A stretch of DNA of 47,126 nucleotides from Myxococcota bacterium (GTDB lineage: Bacteria; Myxococcota_A; UBA9160; UBA4427). Shown here one piece after another: positions 7,243 to 15,709 of this stretch. Numbering within the stretch: position 1 is the first letter of the stretch; each line of letters begins with the position of its first letter. The position numbers and the translations under genes were made by a program. Where the stretch lies: the NCBI GenBank assembly GCA_030748735.1, contig JASMLK010000101.1, positions 1 through 47,126 on the forward strand, read 5' to 3'. The notes below the pieces were generated by a model, which searched no databases, was not told where the DNA came from, and saw nothing but the letters and a program-made list of their open reading frames with translations.

Positions 7243-8454
7243 TCAGCGCATTTCGATCGGGATGCGTTCCTTGATGACGTCGCGCGCCACGTAGGCGATG
7301 AGTGAGCGCGGGAAGACGCGCGCCGGAACGATCGCGCGGATCCAGTTCCACCAACCCGAAACGACCGCGGGCTGTTCACCGAGCGTCGTCATCGCCAGCG
7401 CCACGACCGTTTCGGCGGTGTCGCCGCTGTGCGGGATCTCTCCGGCGACTTCCTGGAATTCGGTTTCGGTGGTACCCGGTTCGAGGACGAGTACGTCGAT
7501 GCCCTGCTCGCGCAGTTCGACGTAGAGCGATTCGGCAAAGAGTCGGTCGAAGGCTTTGCTCGCGCTGTAGACGCCGTGCAGCGGGAGCGGCTGCCGCCCC
7601 GCGATCGAACCGCTGAAGATCACTGCGCCGCGACCGCGCTCGATCATCCCACCCACCAGCCGGCTCGTCAGGATGACGGGCGAGGTGCAGTTCACCGTGA
7701 TGAGGTCGGTCAGGCGCTCGGTTTCGAGCTTTTCGAAACGGCCCGCGTAACCGAGCCCGGCGTTGTTGACCAGCACGCCGATCTCGAGGTCCGCGCAGGC
7801 CCGGGCGAGTTCTTCTGCGCCTTCGGGCTTCGAAAGATCCACCGGCACCACGCGCGTTTCCACGCGATGGCGTTGCTCGAGTTCGTCGGCCACTTCACGC
7901 AGACGGTCTTCGCGACGCGCGGCCAACACACACGAAACCCCCTCGCGTGCGAGTGCACGAGCGAATTCGACACCGAGCCCCGCCGAGGCGCCGGTCACCA
8001 GCGCCCATTCGCCGTAGCGCGCGCGCATGGGCTTGCGTATTTCGCTGAAGTGCTCGCGCGCGTCGGCGAGCGCCAGCGTGAGCAGCGCGAAGGGTGCGGC
8101 GCTGATCAAGCCGAGGAAGACCCCCAGGAGCGAAAACCCGAACGTGCTGATGTTCCACACCAGCATCCCGATCGAGATCTGTGCCGTGTAGAAGGCGCCC
8201 CAGGTACACACCCACGGTCGCCGGCGGCGGATACCGTGTGTGGCGGCCGCGTAGATGAACCAATGGGGAAGCGCCATCAGCTTCGCCCACCAACCCGTGA
8301 ACATGACGCCGAACCAGACTTCCTGGTCTTCGGCCACGGGCTTCCAGAAGATGTCCCACGGCATGTAGATGAATGCCATGTAACTGCTGAAGATCATGAG
8401 TGCGTTGATCCACACCGGACGGTCGCGGAACAGATCTCTCAGCCAGTCGCGCAT
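7243..8454 (-). CDS. Short-chain dehydrogenase with N-terminal membrane segments
   Basis: The 403-residue protein joins a membrane region (about residues 15-130, with hydrophobic stretches near 17-33, 48-72, 85-105 and 108-130) to a classical SDR. The SDR part has the nucleotide loop TGASAGLG at 154-161, VNNAGLGYAG, a serine in IFSGSIAG, the catalytic YSASK and an EPGTTETEF cofactor loop. The arrangement resembles membrane-bound 17-beta-HSD/DHRS-like reductases, so a lipid substrate is likely but inferred. The ATG at 8454 (MRDWLRDLFR) begins a plausible cytoplasmic leader. It converges with rnhA, 35 bases away. Confidence 0.85.
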   Translation of the reverse strand: MRDWLRDLFRDRPVWINALMIFSSYMAFIYMPWDIFWKPVAEDQEVWFGVMFTGWWAKLMALPHWFIYAAATHGIRRRRPWVCTWGAFYTAQISIGMLVWNISTFGFSLLGVFLGLISAAPFALLTLALADAREHFSEIRKPMRARYGEWALVTGASAGLGVEFARALAREGVSCVLAARREDRLREVADELEQRHRVETRVVPVDLSKPEGAEELARACADLEIGVLVNNAGLGYAGRFEKLETERLTDLITVNCTSPVILTSRLVGGMIERGRGAVIFSGSIAGRQPLPLHGVYSASKAFDRLFAESLYVELREQGIDVLVLEPGTTETEFQEVAGEIPHSGDTAETVVALAMTTLGEQPAVVSGWWNWIRAIVPARVFPRSLIAYVARDVIKERIPIEMR

Positions 8455-8544
8455 GCATACCTCGCGTTCGGATGACTGCGAGACACTACAGGAAGGCCAA
8501 CGGGCGGGCAGCCCTACGCAGAGACGGGCGCGAGCCGACGAACG

Positions 8545-10488
8545 TCAGTTCGAAGCGGCGGGGGCGTCCAGCGCGTCGCGAACCCGGGCCGCGAGCTCGT
8601 GGCGAGCGAAGGGTTTTTCGACGAGCGGCGCCGAACGATCCCACACTCCCTCGTCCACGAGGACCTGCTCGCGGTGGCTCGACGTGAACAACACACGTAT
8701 GCCGGGCCGGATGCGCGAAACCTGTTCGACCAGCTCTCGGCCGAAGCCGCGCGGCATGCCCAGGTCGGTGACCAGCAGATGAATCGGCCCGTTGTGCGCT
8801 GCACTCGCCTCGAGTGCGCTGCGAGCGTCATCCATCGCGAGCACGCGATAGCCGAAACCCTTGAACAAACGTTCGAGGAGCCCGCGCACGACGGTTTCCG
8901 GTTCGACGAGCAGGATCGTCTGTCCGTCGCCCTGCGCGATCGCGCGCGGTACCGCGTCGGCCGCGTCGTCGGTCGATTCTTCTGCCGCGACGGGCAGGAA
9001 GATGTGGAAACTCGACCCCTGCCCGAGTTCGCTCTCCACCCGGACTGCGCCGCCGCAGGCTTCGACGATGTTGGCCACGGTCGAAAGACCGATACCCGTC
9101 CCGCGCCCGGCGCGTTTGGTGGTGAAGAACGGATCGAAGAGCCTGGCCGCCGTCGCCTCGCTCATGCCGCAACCGGTGTCGCTGATCGTCAGCACCACGT
9201 ACGCACCCGAAGGCAGGCCGGCCGGTGCTTCGACGTCGAGACCGCAGGCGCCGCTTTCGTCGAGTCGCGCCGCACGTGTCGCCACCGTGAGTGCGCCGCC
9301 GTCGTCCGCCATCGCATCGCGTGCGTTCGCGACCAGGTTCAAGATCACCTGATCGAAACGCGAGGGGTCGACCACCACGGGGTCGAGGCCTTCCGCGAGC
9401 TGGTAGACGACATCGGTCTCGTCACCCGCCACGCGGTTGATGATCTTCGCCAGCGGAGCCACGATGCTGCCGAGTTCGAACGCCCGGGGCGCGATGCCCT
9501 TTTCTCGATGAAAGCCGAGTATCTGTTCGACGAGCGTCGATGCGCGCTCGGCCGCATTGCGAATCTCATCCAATTCTTCGGCGCCCGCCTCACCCTCTGG
9601 AAGGTCGTCCGCCAGCAATTCGCCGTAACCGAGGATCGCGGTCAGGTAGTTGTTGAAGTCGTGCGCGATGCCGCTCGCGAGACGCCCCACGATCTCGAGG
9701 CGCTGCGTCTTCTGCAGCCTCGCTTCCGTCCTCGCTGCACGCTCGTCGCTCTGCTTGCGAACGAGCGCGCTGCCCAGGAGATCGACGACCACACGCGCAA
9801 GCGAGGGGACCTCGGCGCCCCAATGCCGCGGCACACCGAGAGCGGAAACTTCGAGAAAGCCCGTGAGCGCGCCGTGGCTGATCATCGGCACGAAGAGCAG
9901 CGCCGCCGTGTCGCCCCGAAACAGACTTCGCTCGGCGTCGGCCTCGATGGGCAGTGCTTCCGTGCTGCGCCAGCAGACGCATTCGCCCTTGGCGAGCTGC
10001 ATCGCGAGAACGGGGAAGTCTGGAAGTGCGAAGCCTTCGAGAGCTTCGTCTCGCGGTGCGGCGCAGCGTTTCTCGAAGTCACCCGCGAGTCGGTCCGCAC
10101 CGCGTACCGTCGAAGCCGTCGCCACTTCGACCCACGCCGACGCGTCGGCCGAGCGCAGGTGCAGGGTCACGCGGTCTGCCGGCAGTGCGGTGGCGAGGGT
10201 TCTGAGTGTCGCGTCGATCGCTTCCCCGAGAAGCTCGCCGGGTGTATCCACGACACGCGCTGAGAGCTGAGCCACCACCTCGTGCAGGGGACGCGCCCCA
10301 GCATGCCCACGCGCCGCAGCGCGCTGCAGTGCATTGCGGCGTCGGTGACGTTCTGGCGTGCGATTGGCGTGGTCACTGGGGAACGACGTGGCCGGGCTCC
10401 CGCGCGGCACATCATGAGAAATGCACCGCCTGGCTGGGGACCTCGCCCGAATCAGCGAGTAAGGCGAAGGAGCTAGCGCGAGGACCAC
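8545..10488 (-). CDS. Hybrid sensor histidine kinase (GAF - HisKA - HATPase - REC)
   Basis: The protein has a GAF-like sensor (about residues 70-240, DRVTLHLRSADAS to VPMISHGALTGFLEVS). It then has a HisKA dimerisation domain with LASGIAHDFNNYLTAILGYG carrying the phosphorylated His, and an HATPase domain with N box DQVILNLVANARDAM, G1 DTGCGM, F FDPFFTTK and G2 GTGIGLSTV. A C-terminal receiver follows (LLVTDLGMP with the phospho-Asp, VEKPF lysine), so it probably runs an internal phosphorelay. No transmembrane segment is evident, so it is likely cytosolic. The start is uncertain: the first 50-70 residues of the longest frame (GTG at 10488) look non-coding, and a GTG at 10410 is another candidate. 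The response regulator lies upstream on the same strand behind a terminator. Confidence 0.85.
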   Translation of the reverse strand: MVLALAPSPYSLIRARSPARRCISHDVPRGSPATSFPSDHANRTPERHRRRNALQRAAARGHAGARPLHEVVAQLSARVVDTPGELLGEAIDATLRTLATALPADRVTLHLRSADASAWVEVATASTVRGADRLAGDFEKRCAAPRDEALEGFALPDFPVLAMQLAKGECVCWRSTEALPIEADAERSLFRGDTAALLFVPMISHGALTGFLEVSALGVPRHWGAEVPSLARVVVDLLGSALVRKQSDERAARTEARLQKTQRLEIVGRLASGIAHDFNNYLTAILGYGELLADDLPEGEAGAEELDEIRNAAERASTLVEQILGFHREKGIAPRAFELGSIVAPLAKIINRVAGDETDVVYQLAEGLDPVVVDPSRFDQVILNLVANARDAMADDGGALTVATRAARLDESGACGLDVEAPAGLPSGAYVVLTISDTGCGMSEATAARLFDPFFTTKRAGRGTGIGLSTVANIVEACGGAVRVESELGQGSSFHIFLPVAAEESTDDAADAVPRAIAQGDGQTILLVEPETVVRGLLERLFKGFGYRVLAMDDARSALEASAAHNGPIHLLVTDLGMPRGFGRELVEQVSRIRPGIRVLFTSSHREQVLVDEGVWDRSAPLVEKPFARHELAARVRDALDAPAASN

Positions 10489-10744
10489 TACTCACTTCGT
10501 CAAACACGCGATGGTGCTTTAATGAAACTGGAAAACTTGCGTATGGCTGAAACGGCAACTGACGGGCAACTACTGGGTGAAAGCCACGATGCGCAACCTT
10601 CTCACAGCGATTCCAGGCTCGTGGATCTTTCTTCGCCCGCTTACGGCTTTTGTCTCACCTATCTCGGACCTTCTCGCAGTCGGGCTTCTCATGTCCGATA
10701 CACCGATCGCGCAAAGACATGCAGGAGACCGGCAGCACCGGGCA

Positions 10745-10784
10745 CAAAAAGAAACGGCCGCCACGCGCTCTGCGTGACGGCCGT
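10745..10784 (-). terminator. Rho-independent terminator after the response regulator
   Basis: On the minus strand ACGGCCGTCACGC and GCGTGGCGGCCGT form a 13-bp stem (one G-U pair) with a 5-base AGAGC loop, followed by TTTCTTTTT. It lies 27 bases after the regulator stop and should end that transcript before the kinase gene. It is the clearest intrinsic terminator in the window. Confidence 0.85.
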
Positions 10785-10810
10785 TCGTGTTCTGCTCGAT
10801 TGCGTGCGGT

Positions 10811-11452
10811 CTACGGTTCGACGAGACCCGCACGAATCGCAAAGCGAACCAGCCCCGACACCTTGTGGATGTCGAGCTTCTCCATCAGGTTCGAGCGATG
10901 GGAGTCGACGGTCTTGAGCGACACGCCGAGCATGTTCGCGATCTCCTTGCTCGAAAGGCCTTCGGCAATGAGCTGCAACACTTCGCGCTCGCGGTCGGTC
11001 AGCATCGCCACGCCCGAAGGCGACGAGTCGCCCGGCCGTGCGATCGCGTCGACCACCTGCTGGGTGATCGCGGGCGAAAGGTACGAAGCCCCCCCACGCA
11101 CTGCGTCGATCGCCTGCAAAAGGTCGGTCGAGGCCGAATTCTTCACGATGTAACCCGACGCGCCCGCGCGTAGCACTTCTTCGACATAGGTTCGACTTTC
11201 GTGCATGGAGAGCACCAGGATCTTGGCCTGGCTGCCCCGCTTGCCAATCCGGCGTGTCGCGTCGATTCCCGACAGCCGCGGCATCCAGATGTCCATGATG
11301 ACGACGTCGGGCTGCTTGTCCAACACCATCTGCACGGCTTCTTCACCATCGGATGCCTCACCGATTACGGTGAAATCAGGACGCCCTTCCAACAGCTTTA
11401 CCAATCCCTCTCTGACGATCTTGTGGTCGTCAGCAACAACGATCGTGGTCAT
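10811..11452 (-). CDS. NarL/FixJ-type response regulator
   Basis: This is a two-domain regulator of 213 residues, the normal family size. The receiver has the acidic pair Asp8-Asp9 (VVADDHKIVREGL), phospho-acceptor Asp54 in VVIMDIWMP, a conserved LSMH segment and Lys in GYIVKNS. A linker leads to a LuxR-type helix-turn-helix, LTDREREVLQLIAEGLSSKEIANMLGVSLKTVDSHRSNLMEKL, which binds DNA. Its partner kinase may be the hybrid kinase downstream, although that one has its own receiver. The ATG at 11452 has a purine-rich region just upstream. The signal and targets are unknown. Confidence 0.93.
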   Translation of the reverse strand: MTTIVVADDHKIVREGLVKLLEGRPDFTVIGEASDGEEAVQMVLDKQPDVVIMDIWMPRLSGIDATRRIGKRGSQAKILVLSMHESRTYVEEVLRAGASGYIVKNSASTDLLQAIDAVRGGASYLSPAITQQVVDAIARPGDSSPSGVAMLTDREREVLQLIAEGLSSKEIANMLGVSLKTVDSHRSNLMEKLDIHKVSGLVRFAIRAGLVEP

Positions 11453-12024
11453 GATGTTTCCCCCCGGTCCACCGTAGGTTGTGACTCAATCCGGAGAGAA
11501 CTTAAACCGGCGCTTTTTTCCGGGAATGGGGGATTCGCCCGAATTGAGGAGGAATAACGCCGAACCCCGGGTCGGCAACTTCTGGCTTCACTTCTCGGTG
11601 TCGCAGCACCGGGCGAGACCGGGGAATGCCCGCGCGGCCTCGAGCGGAGCAGTGGCTAACCACCCGACTTTGCGAAACAAACCGCCCTCGGATCCCGCGG
11701 CGTGCGGTTCGACCGTCAACTTCACGACACTCGAACGGAACAGCGCTGTACGAACACGTCGGCGCGGGCCAGCAAGCCCGGTTCGTGACGTCGCTCCGGT
11801 TCCTCCTCGAAACCGACCGTGCAAACGTGCGCCGTTGCTCGGCAATTCGTCCACGCCCTCGACTGTGTCGAGGGCATCCGCACATATTCTCGCTGCCAGT
11901 CGAAATCAAGGCCCACCCTGGGCATAACCCCAAGTCGAACGGAAAATGGACCGGGCGTCACCCCGGGCAATCCCTTCTCGCAGTCGACCGAAATCCGAGG
12001 TGCGGGGGCTGCGGGCCGGTGCGC
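11453..12024. other. 572-base stretch with no supported gene
   Basis: Reading frames here (for example 11502-11933 on the minus strand) are rich in Arg, Ser, Cys and Pro, match no family I recognise, and overlap one another in several frames. The stretch probably contains the response-regulator promoter. I see no RNA gene or convincing hairpin. Confidence 0.5.
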
Positions 12025-12636
12025 TCAGTCGGGGATCGGCCCCTGGCCTTCGCGCAGCACTTCGATGTCTTCGTGCCCGGCGCGAAGCACCGTCGACGGC
12101 GAAGGCCATAGTGGCCCACCATCAATCAAGCACTCGGCATCGCCGCGGTAGCGGGCTTCGTAGAGTTCGGGGTCCTCGAGCTCTGGCTCGTCGTCGGCAG
12201 ACATCACGGAGCCAACGAGCAGCGGTTCACCCACCAGGTCGACCAGCATGCGACACACCGCGTTGTCGGGCATGCGCAGACCGATCTCGTGGTCTCGGTT
12301 CTTCATCGGGCGGGGTACACCCTGCGAAGCCTTGAGGATGATCGTGTAGGGCCCCGGCAGGATACGCCGCGCCATCCTGAACACGCGGTTGTCCATGATC
12401 CCGTACTTCCCGAAGTCGGCGATCTCGTTCACCATCATGGCGAGGTGTTTGCGCGAACCGCTTTCGACACCCTTGAGGCGACGTAGGGTCGCGATCCCCT
12501 TCACGCTCGATAGCGCGCACCCGAACGCGTAGCCGGTGTCGGTGGGGTAGATGATCACCCCGCCCTTGCGCACCGCCGCAGCCGCGGGTTCGACCTTGCG
12601 CGGTGCCGGGCGCTCGATGTCTACGCGCAGTCGCAT
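12025..12636 (-). CDS. YrdC-domain protein (YciO/Sua5 family)
   Basis: The 203-residue protein consists of a single YrdC domain. KGGVIIYPTDTGYAFGCAL at about 24-42 is the nucleotide/tRNA-binding start, LPGPYTIILKA near 93 is a conserved loop, and EIGLRMPDNAVCRMLV follows. It lacks the C-terminal Sua5 domain, and the usual DTxYGL reads DTGYAFG, which fits the YciO branch better than the TsaC/Sua5 enzymes that make threonylcarbamoyl-AMP for tRNA t6A. Whether it takes part in t6A synthesis cannot be decided. A GATACT hexamer 6 bases before the ATG suggests a leaderless transcript. Confidence 0.85.
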   Translation of the reverse strand: MRLRVDIERPAPRKVEPAAAAVRKGGVIIYPTDTGYAFGCALSSVKGIATLRRLKGVESGSRKHLAMMVNEIADFGKYGIMDNRVFRMARRILPGPYTIILKASQGVPRPMKNRDHEIGLRMPDNAVCRMLVDLVGEPLLVGSVMSADDEPELEDPELYEARYRGDAECLIDGGPLWPSPSTVLRAGHEDIEVLREGQGPIPD

Positions 12637-12642
12637 CGCAGG

Positions 12643-12648
12643 AGTATC
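12643..12648 (-). promoter_or_regulatory. -10-like hexamer for the YrdC-domain gene
   Basis: On the minus strand GATACT is followed by CCTGCG and then the start ATG, a gap of 6 bases. This is consistent with a leaderless start. Confidence 0.35.
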
Positions 12649-12718
12649 GGTGCAAGCGAGTGGCGCGCCAAATCACCGCCGCGCGCGGGCGCATTCGCGC
12701 CGCGTTCCCGAAACCGCA

Positions 12719-13156
12719 TCAGGGCTCGATCCAGGTCTCGACGAACTGCCCCGCCAGGAAGCTCGCGAAACTCAGGTGGTAGAGCAGGATCCCGTAGTAG
12801 ACGAGGAACGCCGCGAAAATCCCCACCACGGCGAGCGGGCGTTCGCGATGGCGCCACAAGAGCCCCGTCGAAAGCGCCACGAGCGCGAGCTTGGCGGTCA
12901 CGAAGAGCAGCGGGTGTGCTTCGACCAGCGAGCCAATGAACGGATTGGCCTCGGTCGCGAAACCAGCCTGCACCCACCACAGCGTCAGCACCGCGTCACA
13001 CAGGTTGAGCACGATCACCGTGCGCACGATGCCCGCGAGCCAGCGGTAGTGGGTCGAGCTCCCGACCCGTTCCGGGGCGTCTCTCAGCGTCGGCGACGCA
13101 CTGAAGTACCGCTCGCTTCGCTCGCCAGTGGTCTGCATATGCTCTCGATCCGCCAT
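12719..13156 (-). CDS. DUF5658-type small membrane protein
   Basis: The 145-residue protein has about 45 polar N-terminal residues, then three hydrophobic helices (about 43-60, 83-100 and 109-130). The signature LNLCDAVLTLWWVQAGFATEANPFIGSLVE, with an Asp in the first helix and an EANP turn, is that of DUF5658 proteins. Their function is unknown to me. The C-terminal GQFVETWIEP faces out of the last helix. It shares its strand with the YrdC gene 82 bases downstream. Confidence 0.7.
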   Translation of the reverse strand: MADREHMQTTGERSERYFSASPTLRDAPERVGSSTHYRWLAGIVRTVIVLNLCDAVLTLWWVQAGFATEANPFIGSLVEAHPLLFVTAKLALVALSTGLLWRHRERPLAVVGIFAAFLVYYGILLYHLSFASFLAGQFVETWIEP

Positions 13157-13319
13157 CCGCTTTTCAGATCGTCAAACCGGCCCGGTTCATGAACAACCTC
13201 CCCCGCCGAATCGATGACAACACCCCGGATTTCCGCCACTTGTGCGGTATGGATGTCACATGATTGTGCGGCCCAAGAAATGGGGAAACCATTTTCAGTC
13301 CCGGAGCACATGCTCAGTA

Positions 13320-14102
13320 TCACTGTGAGCACAGTCCGGGGTAGAGGTTCTTGATCTCGAGGCTCGTCGCAGAACCGTCGTCGGGGATGCGCTTGACCGC
13401 AAGCGAGATGCGGTTGTCGCCGTCGAGTGCCTTCCAGTAGGTCTCGAGCACCTCGAGCGGGGTTCCCACGCAGGGCACTGCAAGGGGATCCCCTTCGAAG
13501 GTCGGTAGCGGCGTCCCGTCTCCCTGGTAGGTCGTGAGGAGCCAGCCGCGACCGGGGGCCGGGCGAGCCGGGCGATAGGTCGTGCGGTCGGTTTCCTCCG
13601 GATCGAGGACGTTGGCCTTGAGGATGCTCAGGGCGAACCGCGCCTCTCGCCCCTGCCCTTCCAAACCGCCGAAGTCCACCATCGCACTGATGCGGGGCGT
13701 GTAGTTCGGCGCGTCGGGTTCGCGCTGACGGGTCGCCAGTGCTCCGTCGAAGCTCCCGCCGGCCACCACGCTGTCGGCGATCGTGCGGGTCTGGTCCCCA
13801 TTGGAAACCAGGTACGCACCCTCCACTTCGAGCATGGCTTCGTAGATGATGAGACTCGGATCTTCGACCTTTTCGACGTCGACCGGTTCGGTGCGCAGCG
13901 TCGTGCCTTCCTGGACGAAGCGTCGGTTACGGCTGTTCGGACTGCGGCCCATGATGAAGTAGACGACGAGCCACGCATCGTCGTCACTCGATCGTCCCAC
14001 CACCAGGCCACGGCCCGGGTACGGGTTGCGGCCGAGATGCCGGTCGAGATTCTCTTGTGCGCGTTCGTCGGGGGTCATGTCTTCTTCTCGTTTGAGTTCC
14101 AT
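13320..14102 (-). CDS. IMP cyclohydrolase-like protein (PurO family)
   Basis: The protein resembles the PurO-type IMP cyclohydrolase family, which closes FAICAR to IMP in the last step of purine synthesis and was first described in archaea. Visible family segments are GRNPYPGRGLVVGRSS, VVYFIMGRSPNSRNRRFV, DPSLIIYEAMLEVEGAYLVS with the following NGDQT, and APNYTPRISAMVDF. I chose the ATG at 14102 (MELKREEDMT, 260 residues) because a GAGG ribosome-binding site precedes it; an upstream ATG at 14132 adds ten residues. Most bacteria use bifunctional PurH, so this may be a second cyclohydrolase or a relative with another substrate. It lies just after a SET-domain gene on the same strand. Confidence 0.75.
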   Translation of the reverse strand: MELKREEDMTPDERAQENLDRHLGRNPYPGRGLVVGRSSDDDAWLVVYFIMGRSPNSRNRRFVQEGTTLRTEPVDVEKVEDPSLIIYEAMLEVEGAYLVSNGDQTRTIADSVVAGGSFDGALATRQREPDAPNYTPRISAMVDFGGLEGQGREARFALSILKANVLDPEETDRTTYRPARPAPGRGWLLTTYQGDGTPLPTFEGDPLAVPCVGTPLEVLETYWKALDGDNRISLAVKRIPDDGSATSLEIKNLYPGLCSQ

Positions 14103-14174
14103 TTCGTGTTTCCTCGTTCTTCGTTCTTTCATGCCGCGCGGCCGCGTGGAGGTGATGCGCAGTCGCGGTGCTGC

Positions 14175-14549
14175 TCAATCGATGTGCTCCCAATCGTCGC
14201 CGTAGTGAATGGTGAGTTCGGTTCCGGCTTCGATGTTGCGCAGTGCGTGGAGGTCCAGGCCGATGAACTCGGCGTTGGGGTTGCTCGCGTGGTTCAAGAA
14301 GCGGAGCGCGTTCTTGCCCTCGACGCCAATCGGGTTGTCTTCGTCGTCGAGGGACCAGAGCACGTGCATGCCGTCCTTCCTGGTCGGCTCGCCTTCGAAG
14401 GTCGCCACGTATGCCCCGGGGCGGATGCGCTTGCGCGCGTACAACCCCTTGCCGTGGATGGGGCTCACGCCTACTTCGACGCGCTCGGCTGCACCGGGCC
14501 TTCCCAGCCCATACTTCTTCTTTTCCTTCTTTGCTTTCTTCTTTCCCAC
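14175..14549 (-). CDS. Small SET-domain protein
   Basis: The 124-residue protein opens with a Lys-rich stretch (GKKKAKKEKKKYGLG) and is otherwise a compact SET domain: SPIHGKGLYARKRIRPGAYV, then RFLNHASNPNAEF and a closing IEAGTELTIHYGDDWE. The NHxxxPN and GxELTxxYG motifs form the knot that binds S-adenosylmethionine, so it is a likely protein lysine methyltransferase. The cysteine-rich post-SET region is absent. The start is a GTG with GGAGGGGAG about 6 bases upstream. The target is unknown; the basic tail may help bind an acidic partner or nucleic acid. Confidence 0.8.
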   Translation of the reverse strand: MGKKKAKKEKKKYGLGRPGAAERVEVGVSPIHGKGLYARKRIRPGAYVATFEGEPTRKDGMHVLWSLDDEDNPIGVEGKNALRFLNHASNPNAEFIGLDLHALRNIEAGTELTIHYGDDWEHID

Positions 14550-14629
14550 GAACGACTCCCCTCCGGCAGCGAGTGTATTGGATATGCGAGCCGGTCGGTC
14601 GAAACGAGAGGCCCACCGACCGCCGGGCC

Positions 14630-15682
14630 TCAGAAGCGATCCGCGGGCCAGAACACCAATGCGTCGCGCGGCAGGATCCGCTCGAGAAACCGGGCGGGCC
14701 CTTCGTCGGGAAACAGCGCGATGTCGAGGCGATCGGCGAGCGATTCGAGGTTCAAGCAGCGCAGCATGGCGGTCGGATCGGCGATCGGGTGCGAGGTCAA
14801 GCCGCGGTGCTCGAGGGCCACGGTGAGCTGCAGGTCGTCGAAGGCTGGCAGCATGACGGCGCTACGCAGTTCGCGGGACGAAACGCCTCGCGGCGCCAGG
14901 TCGTCGTTGTCGCGTTCGGCCAGCACGTCGGCGACGAGTGACGCGAGCGCCGAAGCCCCCTCTTCGACCCGGCCCAGTTCGGTAATCGCCAACACGCCAC
15001 CGAGCAACGTGCAGCGCGCGTACGCCACCGTGACGCCACCCTGCCGCGCCACCACGAACTCTTCGATCGGGTTGCCCGAAAGGCAGAGACTCCCCTCCCA
15101 GGCATCGTCGTCGCGCACCACCGTGCCACTGCGCGAAGCCGAGTAGGCGGAATGAATCGCCTTGACGGCCGCGAGATCGCGCTCGCGGTCGAAGACCGCG
15201 AATTCGATCTCGTGGCTCGTCGGCAGGTCGCCCTTCGGCTTCAGGGCGTTGGGGTCGACGCGGCGCAAGAGACTGCGTTCGCTCGTCCAACCCTGCCAAC
15301 CGCGCGCGGCAAAGAAATCCTGCCGTTGCGCGTGCAGCAGCGATATTTCCATGCCGCGCTCCACCATGGCGTCTACAGCCGCTTCGACGAGCAGCCTGGC
15401 GATACGTCGGCCGCGATGTTCGGGCAGGGTAAAGAGCGCGCCGAGGCCGCCGGTCGGGATCGCGTGCCCCAACACGCGAATGCGGCGCGGAAAGATCTGC
15501 ACGCCGCCGAGTAGCACTCCGCCATCGACCGCGACCCAGACGTTCTCGTCGGCGTAGCTCGGGTCGTAGTCCATGTAGCGGCGGAAGTAGTTGCGACCGC
15601 GCCAACCATCGGGGAGATCGAAACCATCGAGTAGGTCGAGCAGCGTTCCGCGCTCGGTGTTGGCCAGGGTCCGGATCTCCAT
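14630..15682 (-). CDS. GNAT acetyltransferase, Eis-like
   Basis: The 350-residue protein has an N-terminal GNAT domain with LGALFTLPEHRGRRIARLLVEAAVDAMVERG (about residues 80-110), where the RGRRIA loop binds acetyl-CoA. A second, degenerate GNAT-like part follows, and a C-terminal region (SLADRLDIALF) resembles the sterol-carrier-like domain of Eis/COG4552 proteins. Eis-type enzymes acetylate aminoglycosides and other amines; the substrate here is not predictable. A perfect TATACT -10 hexamer lies 9 bases before the ATG at 15682. Confidence 0.8.
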   Translation of the reverse strand: MEIRTLANTERGTLLDLLDGFDLPDGWRGRNYFRRYMDYDPSYADENVWVAVDGGVLLGGVQIFPRRIRVLGHAIPTGGLGALFTLPEHRGRRIARLLVEAAVDAMVERGMEISLLHAQRQDFFAARGWQGWTSERSLLRRVDPNALKPKGDLPTSHEIEFAVFDRERDLAAVKAIHSAYSASRSGTVVRDDDAWEGSLCLSGNPIEEFVVARQGGVTVAYARCTLLGGVLAITELGRVEEGASALASLVADVLAERDNDDLAPRGVSSRELRSAVMLPAFDDLQLTVALEHRGLTSHPIADPTAMLRCLNLESLADRLDIALFPDEGPARFLERILPRDALVFWPADRF

Positions 15683-15691
15683 CGTGGCGGC

Positions 15692-15697
15692 AGTATA
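15692..15697 (-). promoter_or_regulatory. TATACT -10 hexamer for the Eis-like gene
   Basis: On the minus strand TATACT is followed by GCCGCCACG and the ATG at 15682, a gap of 9 bases. It is the best -10 match of the leaderless-type set in this window. No strong -35 is seen. Confidence 0.4.
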
Positions 15698-15709
15698 GAC
15701 GCAGGCGCC

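Noticed and set aside
10522..10917. A 131-codon forward frame between kinase and response regulator
   Set aside because: It runs through the terminator and into the response-regulator gene on the other strand; no family match.
11502..11933. A 143-codon reverse frame in the gap after the response regulator
   Set aside because: Arg/Cys/Ser-rich, no ribosome-binding site or family, and overlapped by other equally open frames.
13322..13335. ACTGTG-AG-CACAGT palindrome at the end of the PurO-like gene, considered as an operator
   Set aside because: It overlaps the 3' coding end and has no promoter nearby; a 6-bp palindrome is expected by chance.
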